DNA from: Lamellibrachia satsuma
Lineage: Eukaryota; Annelida; Polychaeta; Sabellida; Siboglinidae
Length of the DNA: 64,000 bases
Direction: 5' to 3'
Assembly (NCBI GenBank): GCA_033239005.1
Contig: BSQZ01000030.1
Coordinates: forward strand, 186,001 to 250,000
Part shown: in pieces, positions 39,429-57,079 of the stretch
Numbering within the stretch: the stretch's first letter is position 1
How the letters are laid out: each line of letters begins with the position of its first letter
Position numbers and translations under genes: made by a program
Notes under the pieces: generated by a model
Database searches by the model: none
Told to the model about the DNA's origin: nothing
Seen by the model: the letters and a program-made list of their open reading frames with translations, nothing else

Positions 39429-39972
39429 AGGAAGAAGCTGACAGACGAATCATATTACACTGTTTCCATGTAGCTACATCAAGTACATCTGACCTCATCG
39501 TCCGATCGCCCGATGTGTTTATGTTGCTCCTGTATTATGGTAACCGAATAGAGCAGAACGTGTACTTTGACACAGGCTTTGCGAACAAAAGACGACTGAT
39601 GGATATGAATTGCCTCATCCGTAAACACGGTGAACTGATGTGTTCAGCAATACTTGCATTGTATGCATTTTCTGGGCGCGACTCTACGAGCGCATTCATT
39701 CGTGAGGGGAAAGCACAGCCAGAAAGAATTTGGTAAAGTATCCCGTGTTTGTGGGACACTTGGCGAGACAGACGCCATTCCTGAAAGTACACAAACCAAG
39801 CTGGAGAAGTTTGTTTGCTATATGTGTAGTAAACCACCACACAAAGATGTCTGAGAATGTCCTTGACACAAAGATGTCCTTGACACTGTCAGTGACGACG
39901 ATGAGGAGAACATACGTGTAGCCAACCTATTGGACAACATCTATGATGACGGAGATGATAATTTTAATACAA

Positions 39973-40098
39973 CTCAACTGTACTAGCCAACTGACTGTTG
40001 ACCAATGCTTCCAGCATGTTGACCGAAACAACTTATTGTAAGTATTATTTAACATGCTGGAAGCATTGGTCAACAGTCAGTTGGCTAGTACAGTTGAG
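39973..40098. repeat. Perfect 48-bp inverted repeat with 30-bp spacer
   Basis: The arms 39973-40020 (starting CTCAACTGTACTAGCC) and 40051-40098 (ending GGCTAGTACAGTTGAG) are exact reverse complements. The left arm continues from the end of the multicopy-family pseudogene, so the right arm is a folded-back copy of it. Confidence 0.97.
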
Positions 40099-40105
40099 AA
40101 CAGAA

Positions 40106-40148
40106 AGAGTGGCTCGACAATACTTTACCATGTACAACAGGGATATAT

Positions 40149-40205
<57 letters not shown>

Positions 40206-40268
40206 TCTTCCTCCTTGTTCCCTGTTGTACATGGGTGAGGGTCAGGTAAAGTATTGTCGAACCACTCT
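40106..40268. repeat. Inverted repeat around an (AT)n tract
   Basis: The left arm 40106-40142 (AGAGTGGCTCGACAATACTT, TACCATGTACAACAGGG) pairs with 40220-40232 plus 40245-40268. The right side has one substitution and a 12-base insertion (GGGTGAGGGTCA). The loop holds (AT)n at about 40143-40203. The right arm belongs to the 3' end of the LINE that follows, so the left arm is an inverted copy of LINE sequence. Confidence 0.92.
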
Positions 40269-41112
40269 ATATGTTCTTTCTTTCCATAGTTTTCTATCGG
40301 TCGATCACTCTCTCCATCTTTCATCCTCCCCCGATCTTCTCATATCCCTCCTCACGCAATCCTCCCATCTCAGGTGTGGCCTTCCCTTTTCCTGCGTCCT
40401 TTATGTTTTTCCACCTCAGCTCTCTTTGCAACTTTGCCTGCATCCATCCTTACCAAGTAGCCTGCCCATCTCATCCTGCTTCTCACCAATCTTCCTGTTA
40501 GGCTGCATTGCATCCCAACCTCTTTCTCCAGTTCATTCATCCTTCTTTTTTCCACCCTCTTTCTTCTTGTTATTCGTCGAACCCAGTTGTTGCAGCTTCT
40601 GTTGTTGCTGTTCTGTCAACGCCACTTTCTCCAGACCATACAGGGATGCCGGTGTAACACACGCTCTCATGACTTTCCCTTTTAGCTTTTTTTAAAATTG
40701 TTCTGTCCAACATGACTCCCTACCTACCGCTTGTATCCGGTGTCGTACCTCTACCTCTGAATGGCCACCCTCCATAACCATTCCTCCAAGGTATACAAAG
40801 CCATCCACTTGTTTGATCTCTTTACCATCCACCCTGACGTTCAACCCCTCTCTCTCTGGTGTCCAACCCACATCACTTCTGTCTTCTCCAGGCTCATTCT
40901 CAGGCCGTGCTTCTTGAACACCCCTTCCACACCCCCTTCCCTTCCTCCAACACTTCCTGTAGTTCTTGTTTGATCCCTGCTATTATGGCCATATGCATAC
41001 GTCATCTTCCTGAGGACATTCTTCTTGCTGATCTTCCTGCTGATTAGTAATCATCACCATGATAGTAAAGGGCTAAGGGCACTTCCTTGCCTCAAACCGA
41101 TGTTAACTGGAA
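40245..41112 (-). mobile_element. LINE ORF2 C-terminal fragment
   Basis: Minus strand: FPVNIGLRQGSALSPLLS at about 41110-41055 (RT motif B), then KKHGLRMSLEKTEVMWVG (about 40915), INVRVDGKEIKQVDGF-like codons (about 40840), NNWVRRITRRKRVEKRRMNE (about 40590-40535) and RMRWAGYLVRMDAGKVAKRA (about 40480-40420). The YADD segment near 40990 is disrupted. The same family appears at 35880 and 47040. Confidence 0.8.
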
Positions 41113-41129
41113 ACTCTTCCACTTCTTCA

Positions 41130-43240
41130 CTTCAACTTTATTCTCAAAAACCTTATTAGGTTACATGAGAATCACAATGTTGCATACTGTTACAATGTGA
41201 GATGGCTATAAGTGTATGTAATCCAGGCTTCAATAATACTTATAAATTACATTGGTAAATGGTTTTACCAAAATACAAAACACAAAAGTATCACAGGAAG
41301 ATCTACTTACAACTTAAAGCTATTTAAAATCTCCTGTACGAATTTACATAATTTAATTAGCTTTGCATGGCTTGTCAAATTAAACAACTGGTCCATTTTT
41401 AAAGTGTTTGGTCTCACAAAATAATATCTAGAAATAAATTTAATTCTAGCTTCTTGAAAAAAAGTACATTTAAACAAATAATGAAACTCATCTCCAATAT
41501 CATTACAATCACACAGAGTACAAAATCTCTCTTGCCTATCGATTCCACTATACCTGCCTTGCTGAATAGGCAACCGATGATTACAAGTACGAAATTTACA
41601 CAGAGGTCTAGATAGATTTAGTGGTAACACTAGCAAATATTTCTCCATTTTAAAATCATGTTTAATTATTCTGTAGGTTATACACCCATCGCTATTGCAA
41701 ATATTACTACCCCACTGCTGATGATACTGGTCAGTAAGTTTTAATTTGACAACTGCTTTAAACCATTTAAGATTCACTATTTCTTGATTCAGCCACAAGT
41801 TAGATAGGCCAGTGTTATTTAAAATGTATTTAACATGAGTAATCCAAGGGGATTCAAAGATATTTTTAACATATAAATGATATAATAATTTATACATAAT
41901 GCAAGACAGTTTAAATTCCTTTCCCATCAATAGTTTCCCCCAAAAATTCAACAATCTACTGTTTATTTTAATATTTAGTGGAAATTGCCCAAGTTCTCCA
42001 TAAACCATGGAAGTATGTGTTCTATTGTTTACCCCAAGTAAAATTTTACAAAATTTCCTATGTAGCTTTTCAATTAACATAATATTTTCACATCCCCATA
42101 CTTCACATCCATATAACAATATTGGGCATATAAGGGAATCAAATAGTTCTAACTGGATATCAACAGGAAGTTTTAGCTTCCTAGCTTTAGAAATTAAACA
42201 TAACATTGCTCGGTTTGCCTGTTCATATAAATGTCTGATTGCTTTAGAGAATCTACCATTATAGTTAAAATTAATTCCTAGATAGTTATACTTATCTACA
42301 ATGGCAAGCTTATTTGGTCCAAATTTAAATTCTGGCAATTTTCTAATCTTCCCCCTTGAGAATACTAACACCTTAGTTTTGGCAGTATTAACATGCAATT
42401 TCCAAGTTTTGCAATAGTTAAATAGGGCGTCAAGTGCAGATTGTAACTGAGTAGGTGACTCTGCTAATACAACTGTATCATCAGCATACAGCAACACAAA
42501 AAGCTTTAGATACACAACAATGTCCTCTTTTTCAAAACAATTTTCCATTAGACTAGAAATGTAGGTTAAACCCCCATATGCATTTGACAGATGTGTTTCA
42601 AGATCATTCAAAAATAATGCAAACATTAGTGGTGACAAATTTTCGCCTTGTCGAACTCCAATATTGCATGGGAAGAAAGGTGACAAATGTTTTGTAAATG
42701 TATTCATAATACATGATTTGGCTTCCTTATATAAGTTAAATATCACAGTGAAAATGTTTCCATCAATATTATTTGATAATAATTTCAACCATAGGAATGT
42801 TCTGTTTACAATGTCAAAAGCCTTTCTGTAGTCTACAAAGGCACAGTATAAGCACTTCCTTTTATTTAAGTATAAATCGATTAAATTTTTCAAGACAAAT
42901 ACATGATCCATTGTGGAATAATCATGCCGAAATCCAGTTTGTTCCTCCCCCATTATTCCCAATTCATCAATATATTCAGTTAACCTATTATTCAAAACAG
43001 AGGTGAATAATTTGCAAAAGCAACTGAGCAGTGTGATCCCTCTGTAGTTATCTGGGTTAGTTACAGGACCCTTATTTTTATAAATTGGCAAAATAATACC
43101 CATGGCCCAATCTTTAGGAATATGGCCAGATTTTAGTATGACATTAAACAATTTAACATATACAGAGATCATACAATCCTCAGAATGTTTTAGGAACTCA
43201 TTTAGGATTAGGTCCAACCCACACGCTTTGTTCTGCCTGT
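41130..43240 (-). mobile_element. Non-LTR retrotransposon ORF2, RT to C-terminus, open for 648 codons
   Basis: The minus frame 43253-41307 is uninterrupted. Counting from the first Met at the array edge, RT motif A is D141 (FVDYRKAFD), motif B is RQGENLSP at 201-208 and motif C is YADD at 256-259, all intact. The thumb/connection region follows, with LLYGCEVWG at about 379-387. A C-terminal CCHC-type zinc knuckle (C578, C581, H591, C596; FCTLCDCNDIGDEFHYLFKC) is present and the protein ends EILNSFKL. About 170 bases of AT-rich 3' UTR follow. The endonuclease and the first part of the RT are absent because the 32-bp minisatellite begins at codon 1 of this frame (NKACGLD is already within the RT domain). 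The intact frame suggests a young insertion, but without endonuclease the copy is not autonomous. Confidence 0.9.
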
Positions 43241-46200
43241 ATGTGTGTATCATCCTTTCTTCTTCTGCATGTATGTGTGTATCATCCTTTCTTCTTCTTC
43301 ATGTATGTGTGTATCATCCTTTCTTCTTCTGTCTGTATGTGTGTATCATCCTTTCTTCTTCTGCATGTATGTGTGTATCATCCTTTCTTCTTCTGCATGT
43401 ATGTGTGTATCATCCTTTCTTCTTCCGCATGTATGTGTGTATCATCCTTTCTTCTTCTGCCTGTATGTGTGTATCATCCTTTCTTCTTCTGTATGTATGT
43501 GTGTATCATCCTTTCTTCTTCTGCATGTATGTGTGTATCATCCTTTCTTCTTCTGCATGTATGTGTGTATCATCCTTTCTTCTTCTGCATGTATGTGTGT
43601 ATCATCCTTTCTTCTTCTGCATGTATGTGTGTATCATCCTTTCTTCTTCTGTCTGTATGTGTGTATCATCCTTTCTTCTTCTGTATGTATGTGTGTATCA
43701 TCCTTTCTTCTTCTGCCTGTATGTGTGTATCATCCTTTCTTCTTCTGTATGTATGTGTGTATCATCCTTTCTTCTTCTGTCTGTATGTGTGTATCATCCT
43801 TTCTTCTTCTGTATGTATGTGTGTATCATCCTTTCTTCTTATGTATGTATGTGTGTATCATCCTTTCTTCTTCTGCCTGTATGTGTGTATCATCCTTTCT
43901 TCTTCTGCCTGTATGTGTGTATCATCCTTTCTTCTTCTGTCTGTATGTGTGTATCATCCTTTCTTCTTCTGCATGTATGTGTGTATCATCCTTTCTTCTT
44001 CTGTATGTATGTGTGTATCATCCTTTCTTCTTCTGCCTGTATGTGTGTATCATCCTTTCTTCTTCTGCATGTATGTGTGTATCATCCTTTCTTCTTCTGT
44101 ATGTATGTGTGTATCATCCTTTCTTCTTCTGTCTGTATGTGTGTATCATCCTTTCTTCTTCTGCATGTATGTGTGTATCATCCTTTCTTCTTCTGTCTGT
44201 ATGTGTGTATCATCCTTTCTTCTTCTGCATGTATGTGTGTATCATCCTTTCTTCTTCTGTCTGTATGTGTGTATCATCCTTTCTTCTTCTGCATGTATGT
44301 GTGTATCATCCTTTCTTCTTCTGCATGTATGTGTGTATCATCCTTTCTTCTTCTGCCTGTATGTGTGTATCATCCTTTCTTCTTCTGTCTGTATGTGTGT
44401 ATCATCCTTTCTTCTTCTGCATGTATGTGTGTATCATCCTTTCTTCTTCTGTCTGTATGTGTGTATCATCCTTTCTTCTTCTGCATGTATGTGTGTATCA
44501 TCCTTTCTTCTTCTGTCTGTATGTGTGTATCATCCTTTCTTCTTCTGTATGTATGTGTGTATCATCCTATCTTCTTCTGACTGTAAGTGTGTATCATCCT
44601 TTCTTCTTCTGCCTGTATGTGTGTATCATCCTTTCTTCTTCTGTATGTATGTGTGTATCATCCTTTCTTCTTCTGTCTGTATGTGTGTATCATCCTTTCT
44701 TCTTCTGTATGTATGTGTGTATCATCCTTTCTTCTTCTGTCTGTATGTGTGTATCATCCTTTCTTCTTCTGTATGTATGTGTGTATCATCCTTTCTTCTT
44801 CTGCCTGTATGTGTGTATCATCCTTTCTTCTTCTGCCTGTATGTGTGTATCATCCTTTCTTCTTCTGTATGTATGTGCGTATCATCCTTTCTTCTTCTGT
44901 CTGTATGTGTGTATCATCCTTTCTTCTTCTGCATGTATGTGTGTATCATCCTTTCTTCTTCTGTCTGTATGTGTGTATCATCCTTTCTTCTTCTGCCTGT
45001 ATGTGTGTATCATCCTTTCTTCTTCTGCCTGTATGTGTGTATCATCCTTTCTTCTTCTGCATGTATGTGTGTATCATCCTTTCTTCTTCTGCATGTATGT
45101 GTGTATCATCCTTTCTTCTTCTGCATGTATGTGTGTATCATCCTTTCTTCTTCTGTCTGTATGTGTGTATCATCCTTTCTTCTTCTGTATGTATGTGTGT
45201 ATCATCCTTTCTTCTTCTGCCTGTATGTGTGTATCATCCTTTCTTCTTCTGTATGTATGTGTGTATCATCCTTTCTTCTTCTGTCTGTATGTGTGTATCA
45301 TCCTTTCTTCTTCTGTATGTATGTGTGTATCATTCTTTCTTCTTCTGTATGTATGTGTGTATCATCCTTTCTTCTTCTGCCTGTATGTGTGTATCATCCT
45401 TTCTTCTTCTGCCTGTATGTGTGTATCATCCTTTCTTCTTCTGTCTGTATGTGTGTATCATCCTTTCTTCTTCTGCATGTATGTGTGTATCATCCTTTCT
45501 TCTTCTGTATGTATGTGTGTATCATCCTTTCTTCTTCTGCCTGTATGTGTGTATCATCCTTTCTTCTTCTGCATGTATGTGTGTATCATCCTTTCTTCTT
45601 CTGTATGTATGTGTGTATCATCCTTTCTTCTTCTGTCTGTATGTGTGTATCATCCTTTCTTCTTCTGCATGTATGTGTGTATCATCCTTTCTTCTTCTGT
45701 CTGTATGTGTGTATCATCCTTTCTTCTTCTGCATGTATGTGTGTATCATCCTTTCTTCTTCTGTCTGTATGTGTGTATCATCCTTTCTTCTTCTGCATGT
45801 ATGTGTGTATCATCCTTTCTTCTTCTGCATGTATGTGTGTATCATCCTTTCTTCTTCTGCCTGTATGTGTGTATCATCCTTTCTTCTTCTGTCTGTATGT
45901 GTGTATCATCCTTTCTTCTTCTGCATGTATGTGTGTATCATCCTTTCTTCTTCTGTCTGTATGTGTGTATCATCCTTTCTTCTTCTGCATGTATGTGTGT
46001 ATCATCCTTTCTTCTTCTGTCTGTATGTGTGTATCATCCTTTCTTCTTCTGTATGTATGTGTGTATCATCCTTTCTTCTTCTGCATGTATGTGTGTATCA
46101 TCCTTTCTTCTTCTGCCTGTATGTGTGTATCATCCTTTCTTCTTCTGTATGTATGTGTGTATCATCCTTTCTTCTTCTGTCTGTATGTGTGTATCATCCT

Positions 46201-47030
46201 TTCTTCTTCTGTATGTATGTGTGTATCATCCTTTCTTCTTCTGTCTGTATGTGTGTATCATCCTTTCTTCTTCTGTATGTATGTGTGTATCATCCTTTCT
46301 TCTTCTGCCTGTATGTGTGTATCATCCTTTCTTCTTCTGCCTGTATGTGTGTATCATCCTTTCTTCTTCTGTATGTATGTGCGTATCATCCTTTCTTCTT
46401 CTGTCTGTATGTGTGTATCATCCTTTCTTCTTCTGCATGTATGTGTGTATCATCCTTTCTTCTTCTGTCTGTATGTGTGTATCATCCTTTCTTCTTCTGC
46501 CTGTATGTGTGTATCATCCTTTCTTCTTCTGCCTGTATGTGTGTATCATCCTTTCTTCTTCTGCATGTATGTGTGTATCATCCTTTCTTCTTCTGCATGT
46601 ATGTGTGTATCATCCTTTCTTCTTCTGCCTGTATGTGTGTATCATCCTTTCTTCTTCTGCATGTATGTGTGTATCATCCTTTCTTCTTCTGCATGTATGT
46701 GTGTATCATCCTTTCTTCTTCTGCATGTATGTGTGTATCATCCTTTCTTCTTCTGCATGTATGTGTGTATCATCCTTTCTTCTTCTGCATGTATGTGTGT
46801 ATCATCCTTTCTTCTTCTGCATGTATGTGTGTATCATCCTTTCTTCTTCTGCCTGTATGTGTGTATCATCCTTTCTTCTTCTGCATGTATGTGTGTATCA
46901 TCCTTTCTTCTTCTGCATGTATGTGTGTATCATCCTTTCTTCTTCTGCCTGTATGTGTGTATCATCCTTTCTTCTTCTGCATGTATGTGTGTATCATCCT
47001 TTATTCTTCTGCCCGTGTGTGTGCATCATC
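43238..47030. repeat. 32-bp minisatellite, about 118 copies, with higher-order structure
   Basis: Unit TATGTGTGTATCATCCTTTC then TTCTTCTG plus a 4-base variable site (CATG, CCTG, TATG, TCTG). All three plus frames stay open for up to about 1300 codons with a 32-residue period (FFFCMYVCIILSSSACMCV type). These are not genes: the peptide is dictated by a unit whose length is not a multiple of three. Order of the variable site shows a tandem duplication of a 47-unit block with a 1504-base offset (about 43550-45050 and 45050-46550). The private variant GTGCGTATC occurs at 44875 and 46379, exactly 1504 apart. Confidence 0.97.
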
Positions 47031-47039
47031 CTTGCAACC

Positions 47040-47545
47040 GGTTCATTTCCTCTCTCCTTGGTCTTCTCATTTTCTTTCTAGGCTTCCTTCTTTTCGCATA
47101 CTGCCTCTGCAACTTCATTTATCCACCATCCTTGGTTACTACTCCTTGACACTCCGCCCTTTCCCCATGTTTTTCCATATATCTCCTCTGCAGCTCCCAC
47201 GAATGCTTCTTTGTACTTTTTCCATTCTTCCTTCAAACCAACAACTTCTTCAATGAGCTCTGCATACCTAACCTTTACCTGCTCCTTGTATACAACAACG
47301 ACGTCGTCTTTGCACCTCCAACACTTAATAGTCCTGCGGCCCACAGTCTTAGTTTGTTTCGTCTTCTGCATACGCACAACGAACACCACTGGCTTGTGCT
47401 GTGTCGTGACATGCTCTCCTTCCACAGCTTTACAATCCTTAATCTTTCATAGCTGCTGCTTCCGGACTATCAGCAAATCTGATAAATGTCTTGGGCTGTC
47501 CATTCCTGTATGTGATCTTGAGGCTATCTCACTTCTGGAAGAATG
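47040..47545 (-). mobile_element. LINE fragment (endonuclease end and linker before RT)
   Basis: Minus strand: LKITYRNGQPKTFIRF (about 47525), then after stops EHVTTQHKPVVFVVRMQKT (about 47410) and AAEEIYGKTWGKGG (about 47190), WWINEVAEAVCEKKEA (about 47125-47080). These match the endonuclease C-terminus and linker of the family whose RT end lies at 40245. The RT start is missing between them. Confidence 0.7.
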
Positions 47546-48103
47546 AGCTAGCCACTGCTAACCCATTTGTCGCCACCCGCTCCACTTTTCAATGATACCC
47601 AACTTCATAAATTATGATTTCCTGCTTTCAAGTATCGAAGCTAATCATGACGTGTTATTGACGTCACGGAACATTTATACGTTATACTATGACGATATTC
47701 GTATAGACAATTTATATACCTTTCCAAGGATACCACATTTCGTAAGGTTTAATGTGACGTTTAACGGATTATGCGGAAATATCTATTCCTACTCCCATGT
47801 TGCGTTTTTCAGTCACTTCGAGACAACTCCCTGTCGAACAGGAAGCACTTGTCAAGTGACAAACAACTTGATTTCAAATTGCTATTATATAAGGTCATAA
47901 AAAATATTGTCTTGAAAATTCCCTGGGGGTGGTGAGGTTATATCTGGCCCACGGACTGTATAGGCTGAATAGAGGTTTTAATACGGATTAGTGGCGCCAT
48001 ATGGTGGATAAAATCTCACCAAATTCTGCAGAACGTAATTCAAAAGTATCCGCAAAGTGGCGCATTGCATGCCCTGGATTACTCTCGTGTAAACCCCGTA
48101 GCA
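47546..48103. other. Upstream region of RPS16
   Basis: A 102-codon plus frame (47592-47900) has no recognised motif. The last 150 bases presumably hold the RPS16 promoter. No TATA box is evident. Confidence 0.45.
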
Positions 48104-48120
48104 CTTCCTTTTCATGATCG
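48104..48120 (+). promoter_or_regulatory. Candidate 5'TOP transcription start of RPS16
   Basis: CTTCCTTTTC, a C followed by a pyrimidine run, is typical of ribosomal-protein mRNA starts that give growth-controlled translation. A 3' splice acceptor (ATTGTAG at 48262-48268) lies 17 bases before the ATG, so an untranslated first exon upstream is expected, and this tract is at a plausible distance. The donor is not resolved. Confidence 0.3.
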
Positions 48121-48285
48121 GTGTGCCATGTTTCTATCGTGTTTGTGATTTCGTGTAATTTGTTCCTGTTATTTCATCTCTTAAATTGTTTCTGTGCCAG
48201 TTCTACTTGAATAAAATTAACATGATATTCATAATGTTATTTTATGTTTCATTATTTGTATATTGTAGAGGCTCTGAACTCAGCC

Positions 48286-55110
<6,825 letters not shown>

Positions 55111-55153
55111 ATCACTGTTTGAACATCATGTTGGCGATGAACATGGGTTGTAC

Positions 55154-55159
55154 AATAAA
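55154..55159 (+). terminator. RPS16 polyadenylation signal
   Basis: AATAAA lies 44 bases after the TAA, giving the short 3' UTR usual for ribosomal-protein mRNAs. Confidence 0.85.
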
Positions 55160-57079
55160 GATTACACAAGAGTGACCAAGTGTGATGCGTGGTGCTTTAG
55201 GCATTGTCCCTATTTTCAATACTTAAACTGCATTGCAAATTTACTGATAAATAAGACTTGTCAGCAAATGTTTACTGTACAAATCCATCGTGGACATAGT
55301 TACCACCTTCTGAGAGTAAAGTGCCAGTGGTGCTCAAGTGTGTACTCAACAAAATTCAAGATGCTGTTCACTTTCCCTTACCCACAGACCTTGTTGTGAA
55401 CGATAACTGTGAATAGTGATTTACTTGATGAATAATAAGATGTATCTTACTGAAAGTGAATATAATGTCACCCAAGCTGTCTTACTGGTGGTCACCATGT
55501 ACTTGGCATAATTACAAGGTACCTATGTAGTACTTGTAGCAGTACTGTCATGTACTTCACTTAACCCAGCCCTGATGTGCTCATACTCTTCAGTCACAAG
55601 GGACTGAACAGTTCGTTGTTTGACCCCAATTATCTTTGTCAAGTGCATAACGGTACTGCACGCTTTTTATACACCAAATATCAACACAATCAGGCAAATA
55701 TAACCATAGATCCACTTTATTAAACAATCCTAGACAAGTTAAAGGCAGCATCTGTGTAACATGAGTATGCCCCCATACATTGATCCCTCATGCATCACTA
55801 AGCACATGCCATTCTGGCACATAACAAGCATTTATGCGTCACATTCTTTGACGACGCTCTATTGTCTGCATCATACCACAAGAAAACATTCACAATACAT
55901 GCTGGCAACTGCATACAGTGCAGAATGGATATGCATTCTTTTATTAGAGAAATAATTTTTGTTGTGCAAAAATTAAAGAGGGAAACATCAATACCTTCAT
56001 ACAAAGACAAGAACTCCAGTTGTTCACTATTGGTTTTAGCAGTATACTCACCAGCTATGATACTTGCATTGCACCTGTAAGGTACCTCTGCTTACAGAAG
56101 TGACAATAAGCATCTACCCAGTTATGATAATTGCATTGCACCTTTGCTTACAGAAGTGGCATTAAGCATCTACCCAGTCCAGGCAAAAACCAATAAAAGC
56201 AGTAGTTTGTGATCTGAATGTAGACACTTGTTTTCTCAGCTGTCTGCAAAGCCTTGGGACATGGTATGATACAGTTAGCATGGAAGCGCCAAATGTATAC
56301 TATATTTTGAACAGCTGACGTTTTATGTTGCACAATTTCGGAATACTAATCTCATACTAACCAGTGTTTGATGGGGAGAGGTTGGGTATCCCTGGGTTTT
56401 AGTCAACATTGTGCATACCGCTGTTGAAGAGTAAAAACATTTAAAGTTCATTCATTTTCGTATGGTAGTGTAATAGTATAGATCTCGGCCATGTCACCAA
56501 CTGCTTGCAAAAACACAGAAGTCCAAATAGAATATAAATGCTCTCTCGTGAATACATTCAAACCAATATAACTTGCAAACAGATTATCTGACTAGTAAAA
56601 CCAACACAGATCCAAATATCCACATGATGCAGATCAAAATGGCCTTTCGTTGTTTTGACTCTTCAGCTGTGCCCTTCAACTCTCCATAATACGTCTAAGG
56701 CTGCAGTCTCGCCGCAAATCCTGGAATCATCCCAACCTTCCCCCACAGGCAAACACTGATCGGTGATGCTTTACACAAATCCAACAATATTAAAGACACA
56801 GAATACCTCATCTGATGAGACCACAAAACACCTCATTCCACTTCTTTATACATGTGAAAATATATTGCATGTGATATCCAACTTTAAAAACATCAAATCC
56901 AGTATCGATTTTCAAAATCTTGAAAATAGATAGATGACATCATTTTATCCTACAAATGCCTCTTAAGATATCATTGACGAACGAGACCACTTAGCTAATA
57001 CTACACATGCATGCATTTAAGTATTTGTCGCAGTACTGCACTGACAGGTGAACATTAAATAATCCTGAGGAGGGGTTGT
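55160..57079. other. Convergent intergenic region, probably MTPN 3' UTR
   Basis: On the minus strand an AATAAA lies at 55716-55721, about 1.36 kb after the MTPN stop, and a second at 55938-55943. Either could end a long MTPN 3' UTR. A 60-70 bp tandem duplication (TTGCATTGCACCT, GCTTACAGAAGTG, AAGCATCTACCC) spans about 56055-56180. No other gene was seen. Confidence 0.45.

Larger units (their letters stand above)
36690..39965 (+). pseudogene. Broken copy of a multicopy invertebrate protein family (EADTR...GCDSTSAF type), function unknown
   Basis: Plus-strand pieces in order resemble a large multicopy family common in invertebrate genomes. They are: about 36765-36870 (LTIEQTVNRHAKASLDSAES); about 36975-37110 (LITAFHNFINPFEV, NLFCISSGA); about 37330-37400 (YPHGYTLATPDGLPVKTEKA); about 37455-37490 (YVVDGNALLQTL); about 38870-39060 (VDFMNDTY, LPKEWKSFLSNIDNKANFIR); and about 39430-39735 (SSQEEADRRIILHCFHVATS, SPDVFMLLLYYGNRIEQNVY, ALYAFSGRDSTSAFIREGK). 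The signatures EADxRIILH and the xDSTSAF motif identify the family from general knowledge; I know of no assigned biochemical role. Stops and frame breaks (for example at 36870, 38905 and 39736) and two internal minisatellites (37465-38830, 39165-39428) destroy it. It could be a mobile-element cargo gene or a retained multicopy host family. Confidence 0.7.

Noticed and set aside
43241..47149. Open frames of about 1300 and 1278 codons on the plus strand
   Set aside because: They are dictated by the 32-bp minisatellite: all frames give the same peptide cycle, with no independent domain and no codon bias.
47592..47900. 102-codon ORF upstream of RPS16
   Set aside because: No recognised domain and no promoter or polyadenylation context.
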